This document shows, in pieces, positions 1-7,573 of a stretch of 43,956 nucleotides of DNA (position 1 is its first letter; every line of letters starts with the position of its first letter). The stretch is taken from the NCBI GenBank assembly GCA_005882765.1, contig VBDV01000124.1, positions 1-43,956 of the forward strand, written 5' to 3'. The translations under genes were made by a program, and so were the position numbers. The DNA comes from Chloroflexota bacterium. GTDB lineage: Bacteria > Chloroflexota > Limnocylindria > P2-11E. The notes beneath the pieces are model-generated. The model did no database searches and was not told where the DNA came from. It saw only the letters and a program-made list of their open reading frames with translations.

Positions 1-50
1 AGCCGGTAGAGCAGCGGTTTCGTAAACTTCCGCGTTCGATCCAGCCGGCG
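1..50 (+). pseudogene. Decayed or partial tRNA-Thr(CGT) copy at the window edge
   Basis: Bases 1-27 are identical to bases 7345-7371 of the intact tRNA-Thr (D-loop through the anticodon loop, including anticodon CGT at 21-23). After base 27 the match breaks: the 3' anticodon strand should read ACCGC but reads ACTTC, roughly nine bases of the variable region are missing, and the T-arm-like stretch around 34-42 cannot form a proper stem. The 5' end lies outside the window. It is either a tRNA pseudogene or the tRNA-derived end of an integrated or duplicated segment. The identity is read directly; the origin is inferred. Confidence 0.6.
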
Positions 51-411
51 ATCACGAAAAATCAGTCGAAACGGCGCATCGACGGGCGGCAGGCACCGAA
101 TCCGTCACCCCGAACTCCCGTTCACCTCTACGCGTACGCCGCGCTATCACGTCGCGGCTTCTTCTGGCTGTATGGGCTCATTCGGGCCGGCCAACAGAAT
201 CAGTGACTGGATCGGCACCGCCTCGAGGGTAGAGGCAGAGGTCTGCAAAACCGTTCGTGCGTCGCGACGCTTCCTAAGACAGAGATCGACCAGACCTTAT
301 GTCATGTGATGAGCTCGCGCAGGCCGTGGATGGCCTCCTGGCTGTGAGGTGTGCGGCCCGACATTCGCGCGGCAGGCGTAGTTTCCATCTTCTACGACCC
401 GATTGGGCGGC
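51..411. other. Gene-free stretch
   Basis: I see no credible coding sequence, structured RNA or repeat in these 360 bases. Short open frames on both strands have amino-acid compositions typical of antisense reading (Arg/Ser/Pro-rich) and no recognisable motif. With the broken tRNA beside it, this looks like decayed sequence. Confidence 0.4.
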
Positions 412-414
412 TAA

Positions 415-543
415 CTCCCGATCGGCCGCCTCTCGCCACCGATCGTCGATCTGCATGGCTTTGTCTCTCACGCAAGGCTGGTATTCGTTGAGGAGGATTG
501 CGTGGTCAGCGTGCTTGACGATGAGCACACAATCGATGTCTGA
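415..543 (+). pseudogene. Short orphan reading frame, possibly the end of a broken gene
   Basis: This frame is open from a stop at 412 to a TGA at 541-543. It encodes about 42 plausible protein-like residues ending in VSVLDDEHTIDV. An AGGAGG at 491-496 precedes an in-frame GTG at 502, so a 13-codon peptide could also start there. Its TGA overlaps the CTG at 540 that may start the Crp/Fnr gene (sequence CTGA), which resembles the GTGA/ATGA coupling seen elsewhere in the window. It could be the tail of a frameshifted upstream gene or a translated leader. I do not recognise a family. Confidence 0.25.
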
Positions 544-1274
544 ACAAGCAGGCAGCGAACGCGCCGCCGATCAGTTACGACCGCGCCCTCAAGTCGGCGA
601 TCGCGCAAAGTCACTTTGGCGATCTGCCGGATGAGATACGCGAGTCGCTCCTCACCCGCGCGACCCGCATCGATGTGCCGGCGTGCGCTTACATAACCCG
701 ACCAGGCGACCTCCCGCGGACGCTCCTTGTCGTAACCGGGCTCGCGCGGATCGGCACCGTGAGCGAGACGGGCGATGAGCTGACGCTCCTCTGGGCGCAT
801 TCAGGCGAGTGGCTGGGCGTCGCCTTCATCGTGGAGCCCACTCCGAGATCGGTCGCGCTGCCGCCCGAAGCCTTCATCCAGGCGGTCACGGACCTGACGT
901 ACCTCGACATCCCGGCGACGCTCGTGCGGGAGTACGCGCGAAGCGATGCGGCGGTCGCGTGGGTCATCGCGCAATTCCTCAACGACCGGCTGTGGCTGGC
1001 CGTCCGCGAGATCCTGCTCTACGCGCACGGTGACCTTCGGTCACGGATCGCGCACCGGCTCGTCGAGCTCGCTCTCCACCAGCCTCCAGCAGCGCCGCTG
1101 ATCGCGACGATCACCCAGGACGAGCTCGCCAAAGCCGTCGGCGCCGCGCGCCCCTCGGTCGCGCGGATCTTGGCGGACCTCAAGCGGGAAGGCCACATCC
1201 GATCGGTCCGCGGCGGACTGTTAATTGCGCGACCCTCCGAGCTGGTGGAGCCCGGTCAGCACGGAGCGGCCTGA
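540..1274 (+). CDS. Crp/Fnr-family transcriptional regulator
   Basis: The product has the Crp/Fnr layout: an N-terminal cyclic-nucleotide-binding-like beta-roll, a central dimerisation helix, and a C-terminal winged helix containing TQDELAKAVGAARPSVARIL, the usual HTH_Crp recognition signature. It would bind DNA as a dimer and respond to a small ligand or redox signal. No Fnr-type cysteine cluster is visible, so a cNMP-type or ligand-free sensor is likelier. The conserved frame is open back to 525, but the first ATG/GTG/TTG is GTG at 675, which would remove the start of the beta-roll (199 aa). Starting at CTG 540 gives 244 aa, closer to the family size, and that CTG overlaps the preceding TGA. 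The family call is secure; the start is not. Confidence 0.75.
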   Translation: MNKQAANAPPISYDRALKSAIAQSHFGDLPDEIRESLLTRATRIDVPACAYITRPGDLPRTLLVVTGLARIGTVSETGDELTLLWAHSGEWLGVAFIVEPTPRSVALPPEAFIQAVTDLTYLDIPATLVREYARSDAAVAWVIAQFLNDRLWLAVREILLYAHGDLRSRIAHRLVELALHQPPAAPLIATITQDELAKAVGAARPSVARILADLKREGHIRSVRGGLLIARPSELVEPGQHGAA

Positions 1275-1362
1275 GCGCACGACCTATCGCTGTCACAGGT
1301 GTGACAGCGCGCCCGTCCCGCCGTGACTGACCCGCGCCGCGTCGTTCACGACACTTCGCCAC

Positions 1363-1596
1363 GTGGCAGATTTGCGAACCGAGCGGTTCCGGACGGCGGG
1401 TGGCAGCACGGATCTCGCGGTGACGGCGATGGCCGTCGCGGCGATGCTCGCGTACCCGATCGCGTTCGCCGCTGAGAGCGTTGAGACCGAAGACACCGTC
1501 ACGGCGTTGCTGTCGCTGGGCCGCGATGGCGCGCAGGGCTATCTCTTTGGTCACCCCAGGACCGCCGAAACGCCCTTCGCTCGGGAGACACCGTGA
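1363..1596 (+). pseudogene. C-terminal remnant of an EAL (c-di-GMP phosphodiesterase) domain
   Basis: The 77-residue product contains AESVETEDTVTALLSLG followed by AQGYLFGHP. These match the last strands and helices of EAL domains (consensus AEGVETxxQxxxLxxLGCxxxQGYxFxxP). The EAL motif itself, the metal ligands and the first two thirds of the domain are absent upstream, where 1275-1362 shows no continuation, so this cannot be an active phosphodiesterase. The second glycine of the GVETE box is replaced by serine. Its TGA overlaps the GTG of the receiver gene (GTGA at 1593), suggesting the two were once co-translated as a c-di-GMP signalling pair. It is a truncated pseudogene or a small relic still translated for coupling. 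Confidence 0.6.
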
Positions 1597-1985
1597 GCGC
1601 CGAGCGCATAGAGAGGCTGCGCGTGCTCATCGCTGACGATCACCAGGTCGTCCGCGAGCAGCTCGCGACGCTTCTGAACTCCGAAGACGACGTGCAGGTC
1701 ATCGGCCTCGCTCCTGATGGCGCTGGTGCGTTGGACCAGGCGACGGCGCTCACGCCCGACGTGCTAATCCTTGACCACAACATGCGCGGACTCCTCTCGG
1801 GGCTCGATGTCATCCGTGCGCTCGGTCATGCGCAGCTGGCAACGCGCGTCGTTATGTACACGATGGCGACCGAAGTCTGCGACGCGGCGCGCGCCGCGGG
1901 CGCGGCCGCGTGCATTTCGAAGGACGCGCCCTACGACATGCTCCTCGATGCGGTGCGCGCCGCCGGCGGTGGCCGAACGCCTTGA
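1593..1985 (+). CDS. Stand-alone receiver-domain response regulator
   Basis: This 130-residue protein is a single CheY-like receiver domain. The acidic pocket is D15/D16 in LIADDH, the phospho-acceptor is D61 in LILDHNM, the switch Thr is T90 in MYT, and the conserved Lys is K110 in SKDAP. The style (RVLIADDHQVVREQL) is that of NarL/FixJ receivers, but no output helix-turn-helix follows before the stop, so it is either a phosphotransfer/decoy receiver or a regulator that has lost its DNA-binding half. Its GTG start overlaps the stop of the EAL remnant. No histidine kinase is nearby. Confidence 0.85.
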   Translation: MSAERIERLRVLIADDHQVVREQLATLLNSEDDVQVIGLAPDGAGALDQATALTPDVLILDHNMRGLLSGLDVIRALGHAQLATRVVMYTMATEVCDAARAAGAAACISKDAPYDMLLDAVRAAGGGRTP

Positions 1986-2016
1986 CGCGATAGCGATTGG
2001 AACCGACGCTCGACCC

Positions 2017-2841
2017 GTGAGCGAGAACCGGAAGCTCCGTGCCTTTTACGAAGCCGACAGCTTGCACACCGAGATCTATGACGCCCTGGGCGCGAGCCTC
2101 GTCACGGGCAGCTCCGTGGAGGGCGACACCGACTTCTACCGGCGACTGGCCAGGGAGACAGGTGGACCGATCCTCGAGGTCGGGTGTGGCACTGGTCGGG
2201 TGGCCACGGCCCTCGCGGCGGATGGTCACGAGGTCGTGGGCATCGACCTCTCTGCGCCAATGCTGCGTCTCGCACAGCAGCGGCGAGAGGCGTTGTCCGC
2301 CGATGCAGCGGCCCGCCTCTCGTTCCATCTAGCGGACATGACGACCCTCGATCTCGGACGCGACTTCGCGCTCATCGTGGCGCCCGCCCGGGTCTTCCAG
2401 TTCATGCTCACATCCGCCGCACAGCGGGAGGCGCTGGCGGCACTTCGGACCCATCTGCGCCCGAATGGTCGGCTCGTCCTCGACCTGTTCGACCCACTGC
2501 TGGACCGCGTCGTCCCGAGCGCCGACGTCACCACGCGAGGCGGCGAGCTCATTCATCCAACGACCGGAAACCGCGTGACGTGGGAGATCACGGGGCGGAG
2601 GCCCGATCCGGCCCGCCAACTCATCGTCGACGATTGGACATTCAGCGAGATCGACGCATCTGGCGAGGTGCTTCGGACCGCCACCGAGCAGCTCACCCTG
2701 CGCTGGTCCCTGCGGAGCGAGATGCGGTATCTCTTCGAGCTGCTCGGCTTCGAAGTGGTTGCCGACTACGGCGACTTCAGGGGCGGGCCACCCGCCTACG
2801 GCCGCGAGCAGGTCTGGGTTCTGGGCCACGCGAAGGGCTGA
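2017..2841 (+). CDS. SAM-dependent class I methyltransferase
   Basis: The protein (274 aa from GTG 2017) carries the class I Rossmann methyltransferase signature: motif I ILEVGCGTGRVATALA and the acidic loop VVGIDLSAPMLRLA after strand 2, which together bind S-adenosylmethionine. Motif post-II lies in the FHLADMTTLDL region. The C-terminal half (RYLFELLGFEVVADYGDF) resembles small-molecule methyltransferases of the Methyltransf_25 type. The substrate cannot be told. An open frame extends upstream through the receiver gene, but its composition there is that of an out-of-frame shadow; GTG 2017 lies 31 bases after the receiver stop and matches the family N-terminus. Confidence 0.85.
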   Translation: MSENRKLRAFYEADSLHTEIYDALGASLVTGSSVEGDTDFYRRLARETGGPILEVGCGTGRVATALAADGHEVVGIDLSAPMLRLAQQRREALSADAAARLSFHLADMTTLDLGRDFALIVAPARVFQFMLTSAAQREALAALRTHLRPNGRLVLDLFDPLLDRVVPSADVTTRGGELIHPTTGNRVTWEITGRRPDPARQLIVDDWTFSEIDASGEVLRTATEQLTLRWSLRSEMRYLFELLGFEVVADYGDFRGGPPAYGREQVWVLGHAKG

Positions 2842-2934
2842 CTTTCGACAATTGCCGGGCGCCGCCACGCGACCCCGCGGAGGTCACAGATGCGGGACGT
2901 GCGTTGACCTGTCCGCAAACGACGGGCCCCAGCT

Positions 2935-3420
2935 TCAAACCGGCGGTCTCGCCCTTCGGCGGTAGTCGCGCCGGATGAAGTCAGGGGCGTATGGCAAGTA
3001 GCGCCGCTGCCTCTTGGGATCGAGTGCGAAGAAGCTCCACTGCACGATGCCGGCGCAGTTCCGGCTGCCGCAGCGACAGCGTGAGCGCACGTCGCTGAAC
3101 GCGTTCAGGCGGTAGTCGATCGTGATCTCTTCACCTTTTCTGAGCGCGCGCCAGGCAAAGACCTTGACGCCGCTACGCATCGCGTTTGGCTCGCAGGAGT
3201 GATTGAGATAGCAACCGGGCGGCAGAAGGACCGCGCTGCGGTCGAAATCCAGTTCGGTGAGGTGGCGCCCGTCCTCGGCTGAGAGCTGTGCCTCCTGTCG
3301 CGGCGAGACGACCCTGCCGTGGCGCCGACGAAAGATGAACTCACCCTTGCGGAACGATCGCAACGCGAAGACTCCTTTGCCCTTCGGAGGGGCGTCGCGT
3401 ACGACGACATCGGTAATCAT
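2935..3420 (-). CDS. SET-domain protein (putative lysine methyltransferase)
   Basis: This 161-residue protein is a compact SET domain. It has the GKGVFALRSFRKGEFIF opening, the NHSCEPNA motif at residues 73-80 that forms part of the SAM pseudoknot, the catalytic-type Tyr in ITIDY (Y103), and a CxCxxxxC post-SET cluster (C115, C117, C122) that with C76 could bind zinc. SET proteins transfer a methyl group to protein lysines. In bacteria they are sporadic and often horizontally spread, and their targets are mostly unknown. It is a lone gene with no chromatin-like partner nearby. Family certain; activity inferred from intact motifs. Confidence 0.85.
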   Translation of the reverse strand: MITDVVVRDAPPKGKGVFALRSFRKGEFIFRRRHGRVVSPRQEAQLSAEDGRHLTELDFDRSAVLLPPGCYLNHSCEPNAMRSGVKVFAWRALRKGEEITIDYRLNAFSDVRSRCRCGSRNCAGIVQWSFFALDPKRQRRYLPYAPDFIRRDYRRRARPPV

Positions 3421-3601
3421 CGCCGGCCGTCACTCACAGCGCCCGCGATGGCGGCTTCAAATTCCGCCTGCTGCGCCTCGATCGCGAGCAGCCGCTGGGA
3501 GACTGTGCCGTCAAACGAGGAAGATGGCGTAGCTCTGACTTTGGAACGTCTCCTTCTGACCTAGACCCCGCACGGTCTCCGGGCACAGCCGCCAGCGCCG
3601 C

Positions 3602-3988
3602 TCATCCTTGAGGTGGTGCTCCGCTCGCGGACTCCTCAGAGGTCCAGAGACGTGAGCCCCAGTGCTCGACCACTTTGCCATTCTCAAGACGAAGGAGATC
3701 AATCGTCTCTCTTACCACTTCCTTTCCTCCTCGTCTTCCGTTCCACCGGAGCCGGACCGCGATTTTGTCGCCTTCGGCGACCGCGTCGACTATGCGCACT
3801 GCGAGTTCGTCGTATGAGCGGCGTGCCGCTGCGACAACATCCTCGAAGGCCCCTGGTCCCTTCACCGGCTCACCGAGGCCCTGGTGATCTAAGTAGTTCG
3901 GCGCGAACACCGCCGCGGCAGTCGATGTATCGCCAGTACTGAACATCTTGGTGATTCTCTCGACCGAGTCTCGGTGCGCGCTCGTCAC
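3602..3988 (-). CDS. SnoaL-like / NTF2-fold protein
   Basis: The product has the SnoaL-like pattern: an N-terminal helix, FAPNYLDHQ (the family's N/D-H motif), a middle helix, and a curved sheet ending in ENGKVVEHWGSRLW. SnoaL-like proteins are small alpha+beta-barrel enzymes or ligand binders related to polyketide cyclases; most environmental members have no known substrate. The frame opens at TTG 4051. GTG 3988 gives an N-terminus (TSAHRDSVERI) more like the family; ATG 3946 is also possible. No partner gene suggests a pathway. Confidence 0.7.
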   Translation of the reverse strand: MTSAHRDSVERITKMFSTGDTSTAAAVFAPNYLDHQGLGEPVKGPGAFEDVVAAARRSYDELAVRIVDAVAEGDKIAVRLRWNGRRGGKEVVRETIDLLRLENGKVVEHWGSRLWTSEESASGAPPQG

Positions 3989-4268
3989 ATTCAGGAGTGT
4001 GAACGAAAGAGACGCCTGCCCTTCTCGAGAACGCGGTATGCGAGCTTGCAAGGCTTCAGCAGGAGACGAGCGTCTAGAGCCTTGCGCGTTTGTCGACGGG
4101 CAGGGTTTGATCCTTGGGGTAACGGAGGTGCAGAGCGCTGGACCACGAGCCTCGATTCGCCTTCGACACGGTTCGCCCCTCGTCGAAACCCATCATTCGG
4201 GCGATGGATATGGCTCGCGCGCTGATGGTCTTCGCGTTGATTGAGGAGCCCGCTCGAGAGTCGCGGCC

Positions 4269-4676
4269 GTGATCGCGGCTGCTGGCGCTCTGAAGACTCC
4301 TCCGGCGTCCATCGCCTCTCGTTACCGAGCATGGCTCGCCGACGGAACGGTGTTTCTCGTTCCGTTCGCGATCATCGTGTTTAACACCGACCCCGATCCT
4401 TTGGTCACCGTCCTCGGGAGCCAACTCCTGGCATTGCTGTACTTCGTCATCCTCTGGTCGCCGCTCGGTGGAGGCAAGACCGTCGGCATGCGCATCTATC
4501 ACCTACGCGTCGTGCGCACCGATGGCCGTCCCTTGTCGCTTCCCCGAGCCTTTCTGCGCTACGTCGGGTTGTTTCTCATGCAGCTTTCCCTTATCGGAGT
4601 CCTCTCAGTGGTTCTGGATGACCAGCGGCGGGGTTGGCATGACAACCTCGCGGACAGTCTGGTGATCGCAGAGTGA
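4269..4676 (+). CDS. RDD-family membrane protein
   Basis: The 135-residue protein shows the RDD pattern: RAWLADGTVFLVPF near the N-terminus (R and D in the first membrane helix), the loop GGGKTVGMRIYHLRVVRTDG, a second helix pair, and the terminal DDQRRGWHDNLADSLV signature (typical form DxxRQxxHDxxAxTxVV). RDD proteins are small multi-pass membrane proteins often beside lipoproteins or transporters; some act in Na+/H+ or osmolyte tolerance, but a general role is not established. Its TGA overlaps the GTG of the next gene by four bases, so the two are translationally coupled. Confidence 0.85.
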   Translation: MIAAAGALKTPPASIASRYRAWLADGTVFLVPFAIIVFNTDPDPLVTVLGSQLLALLYFVILWSPLGGGKTVGMRIYHLRVVRTDGRPLSLPRAFLRYVGLFLMQLSLIGVLSVVLDDQRRGWHDNLADSLVIAE

Positions 4677-5086
4677 CGGGCCAGCCCGTCCCGGCGGCGG
4701 CCGATGCCAGAACGCGACGCCTTTCGCGGCTCGGCGCCGCCCTCCTGGTAACCATAGTCATCGGGTGCGTCCGCGTTCAGAGTGGATACGGTCTCGGACC
4801 CGAGAACGACGGTGCGACGAAAAATGTTCAGGTCGGCAGCGAGGTCCGACTCGTCCTTCCTGAGGGGCTCGAATGGGCTATCGAGGCAAGCGACACGAAA
4901 GCGCTGTCGCTCAAGACCGTCACGGTTGGGTCGATTGGTGGATCGTCAATGCGGGTTTGGAGCATGGACGTCACCAAGGCTGGAGACTTCATCCTCGTTG
5001 CGACCGGCACGCCTCCTTGCCAAAAAGCGAATCCGCCCTGTTTGACGCCGACGGTGCACTACCGCTTCACGCTGCACGCCACGTGA
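4673..5086 (+). CDS. Putative lipoprotein, perhaps chagasin-like
   Basis: The 137-residue product begins with a basic stretch, a hydrophobic helix (GAALLVTIVIGC) and a lipobox ending in C32, so it is probably a lipoprotein. The mature part starts with VQVGSEVRLVLPEGLEW and ends with VHYRFTLHAT. The strand pattern, and a loop with one Cys pair (CQKANPPC), recall the I42/chagasin protease-inhibitor fold, but the diagnostic loops are not clear, so that is a suggestion only. It overlaps the RDD gene by four bases, which points to a common function at the membrane. Confidence 0.5.
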   Translation: MTGQPVPAAADARTRRLSRLGAALLVTIVIGCVRVQSGYGLGPENDGATKNVQVGSEVRLVLPEGLEWAIEASDTKALSLKTVTVGSIGGSSMRVWSMDVTKAGDFILVATGTPPCQKANPPCLTPTVHYRFTLHAT

Positions 5087-5146
5087 CGCGCGGCCTCCGA
5101 GTCAGGGCCCGTTCAGGCGCCCTGGATGAAACGCAAACGATGGTGA

Positions 5147-5587
5147 TTGACGTGGTCGGGCGCCCGGACCTACGCGATAAAGGGCTACAGGCCGCTTATG
5201 TTCGGTGTCCTCGCTGCGAATACGCTCATGTTCGGCACGGTTGCCGTGCTGCTGATCGGACGCAACGTCGGCCTCGCCCTCGCCGTTCCCATCGTGTACG
5301 CGGTGATGGTCAGCGTCGGCCTTCGCGCGCAGCGCCGCACGGCGGTTCGTTTGACCGTCTCGGAAGCCGGTCTCGACGTGGCCTGGATCTTCGGTCAATA
5401 CCACCGGTCGTGGGAAGAGATCAGGCGTATTCGCCTCCTGCACTCCCGGCTCGATCCCACACGGATCCAGCAGATCGAGGTCGTGTTTGCGAATCACTGT
5501 CCTTTGGAGTTGTTTGACCGTCTGAGCGACTTCAACGCGCTCGTTGCCGAGCTCCGCGAGACGCAACCGCAGCTCGTCGAGGATTAG
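5147..5587 (+). CDS. Membrane-anchored PH-like hypothetical protein
   Basis: The 146-residue protein has a hydrophobic hairpin of two membrane segments (roughly residues 17-58, e.g. LMFGVLAANTLMFGTVAVLL), followed by a soluble beta-rich region. TVSEAGLDVAWIFGQYHRSW with a following EEIRRIRLL is typical of bacterial PH domains, which have a short sheet followed by a W-x-x-I strand. The function is unknown. It is the third in a same-strand series of small membrane proteins (4269-7063). Confidence 0.5.
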   Translation: MTWSGARTYAIKGYRPLMFGVLAANTLMFGTVAVLLIGRNVGLALAVPIVYAVMVSVGLRAQRRTAVRLTVSEAGLDVAWIFGQYHRSWEEIRRIRLLHSRLDPTRIQQIEVVFANHCPLELFDRLSDFNALVAELRETQPQLVED

Positions 5588-5601
5588 AGGGCTAATTAGA
5601 A

Positions 5602-6174
5602 GTGCGAGTGCAAGAGTTCCTCGCTGGGGTTACCCAGCACGAACCGAATCCGCCCAGATCCGTCGGGTTTGGGCGGGTCCTCGGCGTCGTCAGCCGTTCG
5701 TCGCTCGGGTTTGCGGGATTTGGGTTCGGGTTCCTGATGATCGTTGGTTCGCTTGGTTTCCTACTCGGCTCGAAAGGAGCGCTCGCCCCGCAACTCATCG
5801 GATGGGCATTTGTGTTTTTTGGGCTCCTGTTGATTGCGGTTCCCTTCATCTACGCTCGGCGTGTAGCTCACGCCCTCAAGACCGGAGTCCTTTCCACGGC
5901 GACTGTCGTTTCGCTCGATACGAGCCTCGGTCCCGGGCGGAAGACTTTGGATTCCATGAAGAACGGCTTCGTGGCGGGTCTGCGTCGGGTACAGCACCCT
6001 CATGGGGAGTTTGAGGAGCATTTTCAGTACGACGGGCCGGATGCCGCGGACTTTCATCCGGGATCGTCGATGTCGGTCCTGATAGCGCCCGACAAGAGAG
6101 AGGTGCTTCTCGATGTGCCAAGGAACATGAAGCTCGCAGGGCAGCCTACTTCGGTGGTCCGGCCGCGCCGATGA
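5602..6174 (+). CDS. Hypothetical membrane protein (DUF3592-like)
   Basis: The 190-residue protein has two membrane helices (about residues 34-55 and 66-84, e.g. LIGWAFVFFGLLLIAVPFIY) followed by a soluble domain beginning ALKTGVLSTATVVSLDTSLG. This arrangement is seen in DUF3592-type proteins, where the segment after the helices forms a small beta-barrel. The later FHPGSSMSVLIAPDKREVLL also fits that pattern. No enzymatic motif is visible. GTG 5602 is 14 bases after the preceding stop, so the gene is likely in one transcript with its upstream neighbours. Confidence 0.5.
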   Translation: MRVQEFLAGVTQHEPNPPRSVGFGRVLGVVSRSSLGFAGFGFGFLMIVGSLGFLLGSKGALAPQLIGWAFVFFGLLLIAVPFIYARRVAHALKTGVLSTATVVSLDTSLGPGRKTLDSMKNGFVAGLRRVQHPHGEFEEHFQYDGPDAADFHPGSSMSVLIAPDKREVLLDVPRNMKLAGQPTSVVRPRR

Positions 6175-6448
6175 AGTCCTCGTCTGCCGCACGCACTCTC
6201 TCTGTGATGTCCATGCAGTCGGCGTCCGGTCAGACACTCGGCGTCATGAGGAGCCGGTGAGAGTTCGTATGCGCGGCGAACGTCGCCAGCTGGCGGAACG
6301 CCGCATGCGATCCGGTAGGCCTCGGTGACGTCGATGTTCTTATCCAGGAGCACCGCGACGATGTACGCGCCGCGTTGGTCGGTCAACTCTTAGTCGAACC
6401 CCGAGTGTTGCAGGACCGAGCGCATTAGATGGGTCGCTAGCTCGCTGG

Positions 6449-7063
6449 ATGTTCGTCGACCTCAGTTTTCTGAACCCGCAGGCACTGAGCCGGAGAAGCT
6501 GGCTCCTGCGCTTACCCCTCCTGCGGGAACTGGGGTCGCGCGCCGCCTCGTGGAACTCTTTGTGGGTCGAGACCTTCGAGTTAGTGACCCCACAGAGGCC
6601 CGAGGTTTGCGAGAAGCTCCTCGACGACGCGCTGCCGCGATGGCCCGTGCCGAATCAGCGGTGGATTGCCGGCTACGTGTGGCGCGGGGGATTCACGATC
6701 TACCGACTCACGGTCTGGCGGAACAGCTTTCGGGCGATGGGCACGGGTGAACTGTCGAGCGATCGCGGGATGACGCACGTCCATTTTCGCGTTGGCTCGA
6801 ACCGGCTCGGCATCTACGCGCTAACTCTGCTTAGTGTTCTGTTCGTTCTCGCGGGCCTCGCGATGCTCGCCAGCGTCCTCCGAGGTGGTGCTCCGGTTCC
6901 ATTCGCCATGATCGGAATAGTGCTCATGGCGCTTCCCATCGCCACGTTCGTCGCCGGCGGCCGAAGCCTTCGGCGCGACGGTCGACGCTCCGAAGAAGCC
7001 GACAGACTTCTGGACATCGTCGCTGATGTCATCGGTGCTGAGCCGGGGTCATCTGCGATCTGA
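6449..7063 (+). CDS. Hypothetical membrane protein
   Basis: I do not recognise a family. The 204-residue product has a soluble N-terminal half rich in Trp and Arg (RSWLLRLPLLRELG, then YVWRGGFTIYRLTVWRNSFR), two membrane helices at about residues 122-145 and 150-170, and a charged C-terminal tail. The gene follows 274 bases in which I see no secure gene. It closes the series of small membrane proteins and lies 268 bases before the intact tRNA-Thr. Confidence 0.45.
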   Translation: MFVDLSFLNPQALSRRSWLLRLPLLRELGSRAASWNSLWVETFELVTPQRPEVCEKLLDDALPRWPVPNQRWIAGYVWRGGFTIYRLTVWRNSFRAMGTGELSSDRGMTHVHFRVGSNRLGIYALTLLSVLFVLAGLAMLASVLRGGAPVPFAMIGIVLMALPIATFVAGGRSLRRDGRRSEEADRLLDIVADVIGAEPGSSAI

Positions 7064-7331
7064 ATTCAACGAATCGGCGCAGTACTGAGAGGTGTATTGG
7101 TCAGATGACTGGGGCTGCGGAAAAACAGCAACTCGATGGCTGAACCGGAAATTCCCCCGACCCTAGTCCGAGATTGGCTCACTACGAATCAGGTTCCGCT
7201 GACAGCTCCTCAAATGATCCAAGACTGCGTGGTCGGAGCTCAAACGGCAGTTTCGGCCAAGCGAGCAAACGGGAGTTTTCGCGACTGCCACGCGCTGCTT
7301 CAGAAGGTGCGAGAATCCTTAGGAAAATCGC

Positions 7332-7404
7332 GCCGACGTAGCTCAGCCGGTAGAGCAGCGGTTTCGTAAACCGCCGGTCGGCAGTTCGAGTCTGCCCGTC
7401 GGCT
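7332..7404 (+). tRNA. tRNA-Thr (anticodon CGT)
   Basis: A complete cloverleaf is readable. The acceptor stem is GCCGACG (7332-7338) with CGTCGGC (7397-7403). The D-stem is GCTC/GAGC. The anticodon stem is GCGGT (7358-7362) with ACCGC (7370-7374), and the seven-base loop TTCGTAA places anticodon CGT at 7365-7367. The T-stem is GGCAG/CTGCC around TTCGAGT. The discriminator is T7404; CCA is not encoded. It reads the Thr codon ACG. Its central 27 bases recur at the left edge of the window. Confidence 0.95.
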
Positions 7405-7477
7405 CAGATAATCGCGGTCTTTCGCACCGCTGTGGCTCCCTAACCTGAGGTTGGGACCGCAATCCCACACAGGAAAA

Positions 7478-7505
7478 TGTCGAATAGGCCGCTCGTCGTT
7501 CGATG
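7478..7505 (+). promoter_or_regulatory. Candidate ECF42-type promoter upstream of the DGPF/sigma pair
   Basis: TGTCGA at 7478-7483 is followed after 17 bases by CGATG at 7501-7505. From memory, ECF42 promoters have a TGTCGA -35 element and a CG-containing -10 element (CGAC or CGTC); the -35 match is exact and the -10 is partial. It is about 70 bases upstream of the DGPF gene, which fits autoregulation by the sigma factor encoded just downstream. Confidence 0.45.
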
Positions 7506-7573
7506 TATGGATGAGGCCTCAAAAGAGCCCGAGCCAAGAACGGTGTGCAGCGGGTCCAATAAAGGAGACAGAG

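Noticed and set aside
6054-6386. Minus-strand frame with GC-rich third positions and a plausible helix (DKNIDVTEAYRIACG)
   Set aside because: No family match, TTG start only, and its last third is antisense to the 5602-6174 gene. The upstream part could be a fragment of a gene, but support is too thin to list.
7136-7369. 77-codon frame that runs into the tRNA-Thr
   Set aside because: Its last residues are a translation of the tRNA itself, codon use is mixed, and there is no motif. It may be a gene truncated at the tRNA junction, but this cannot be shown.
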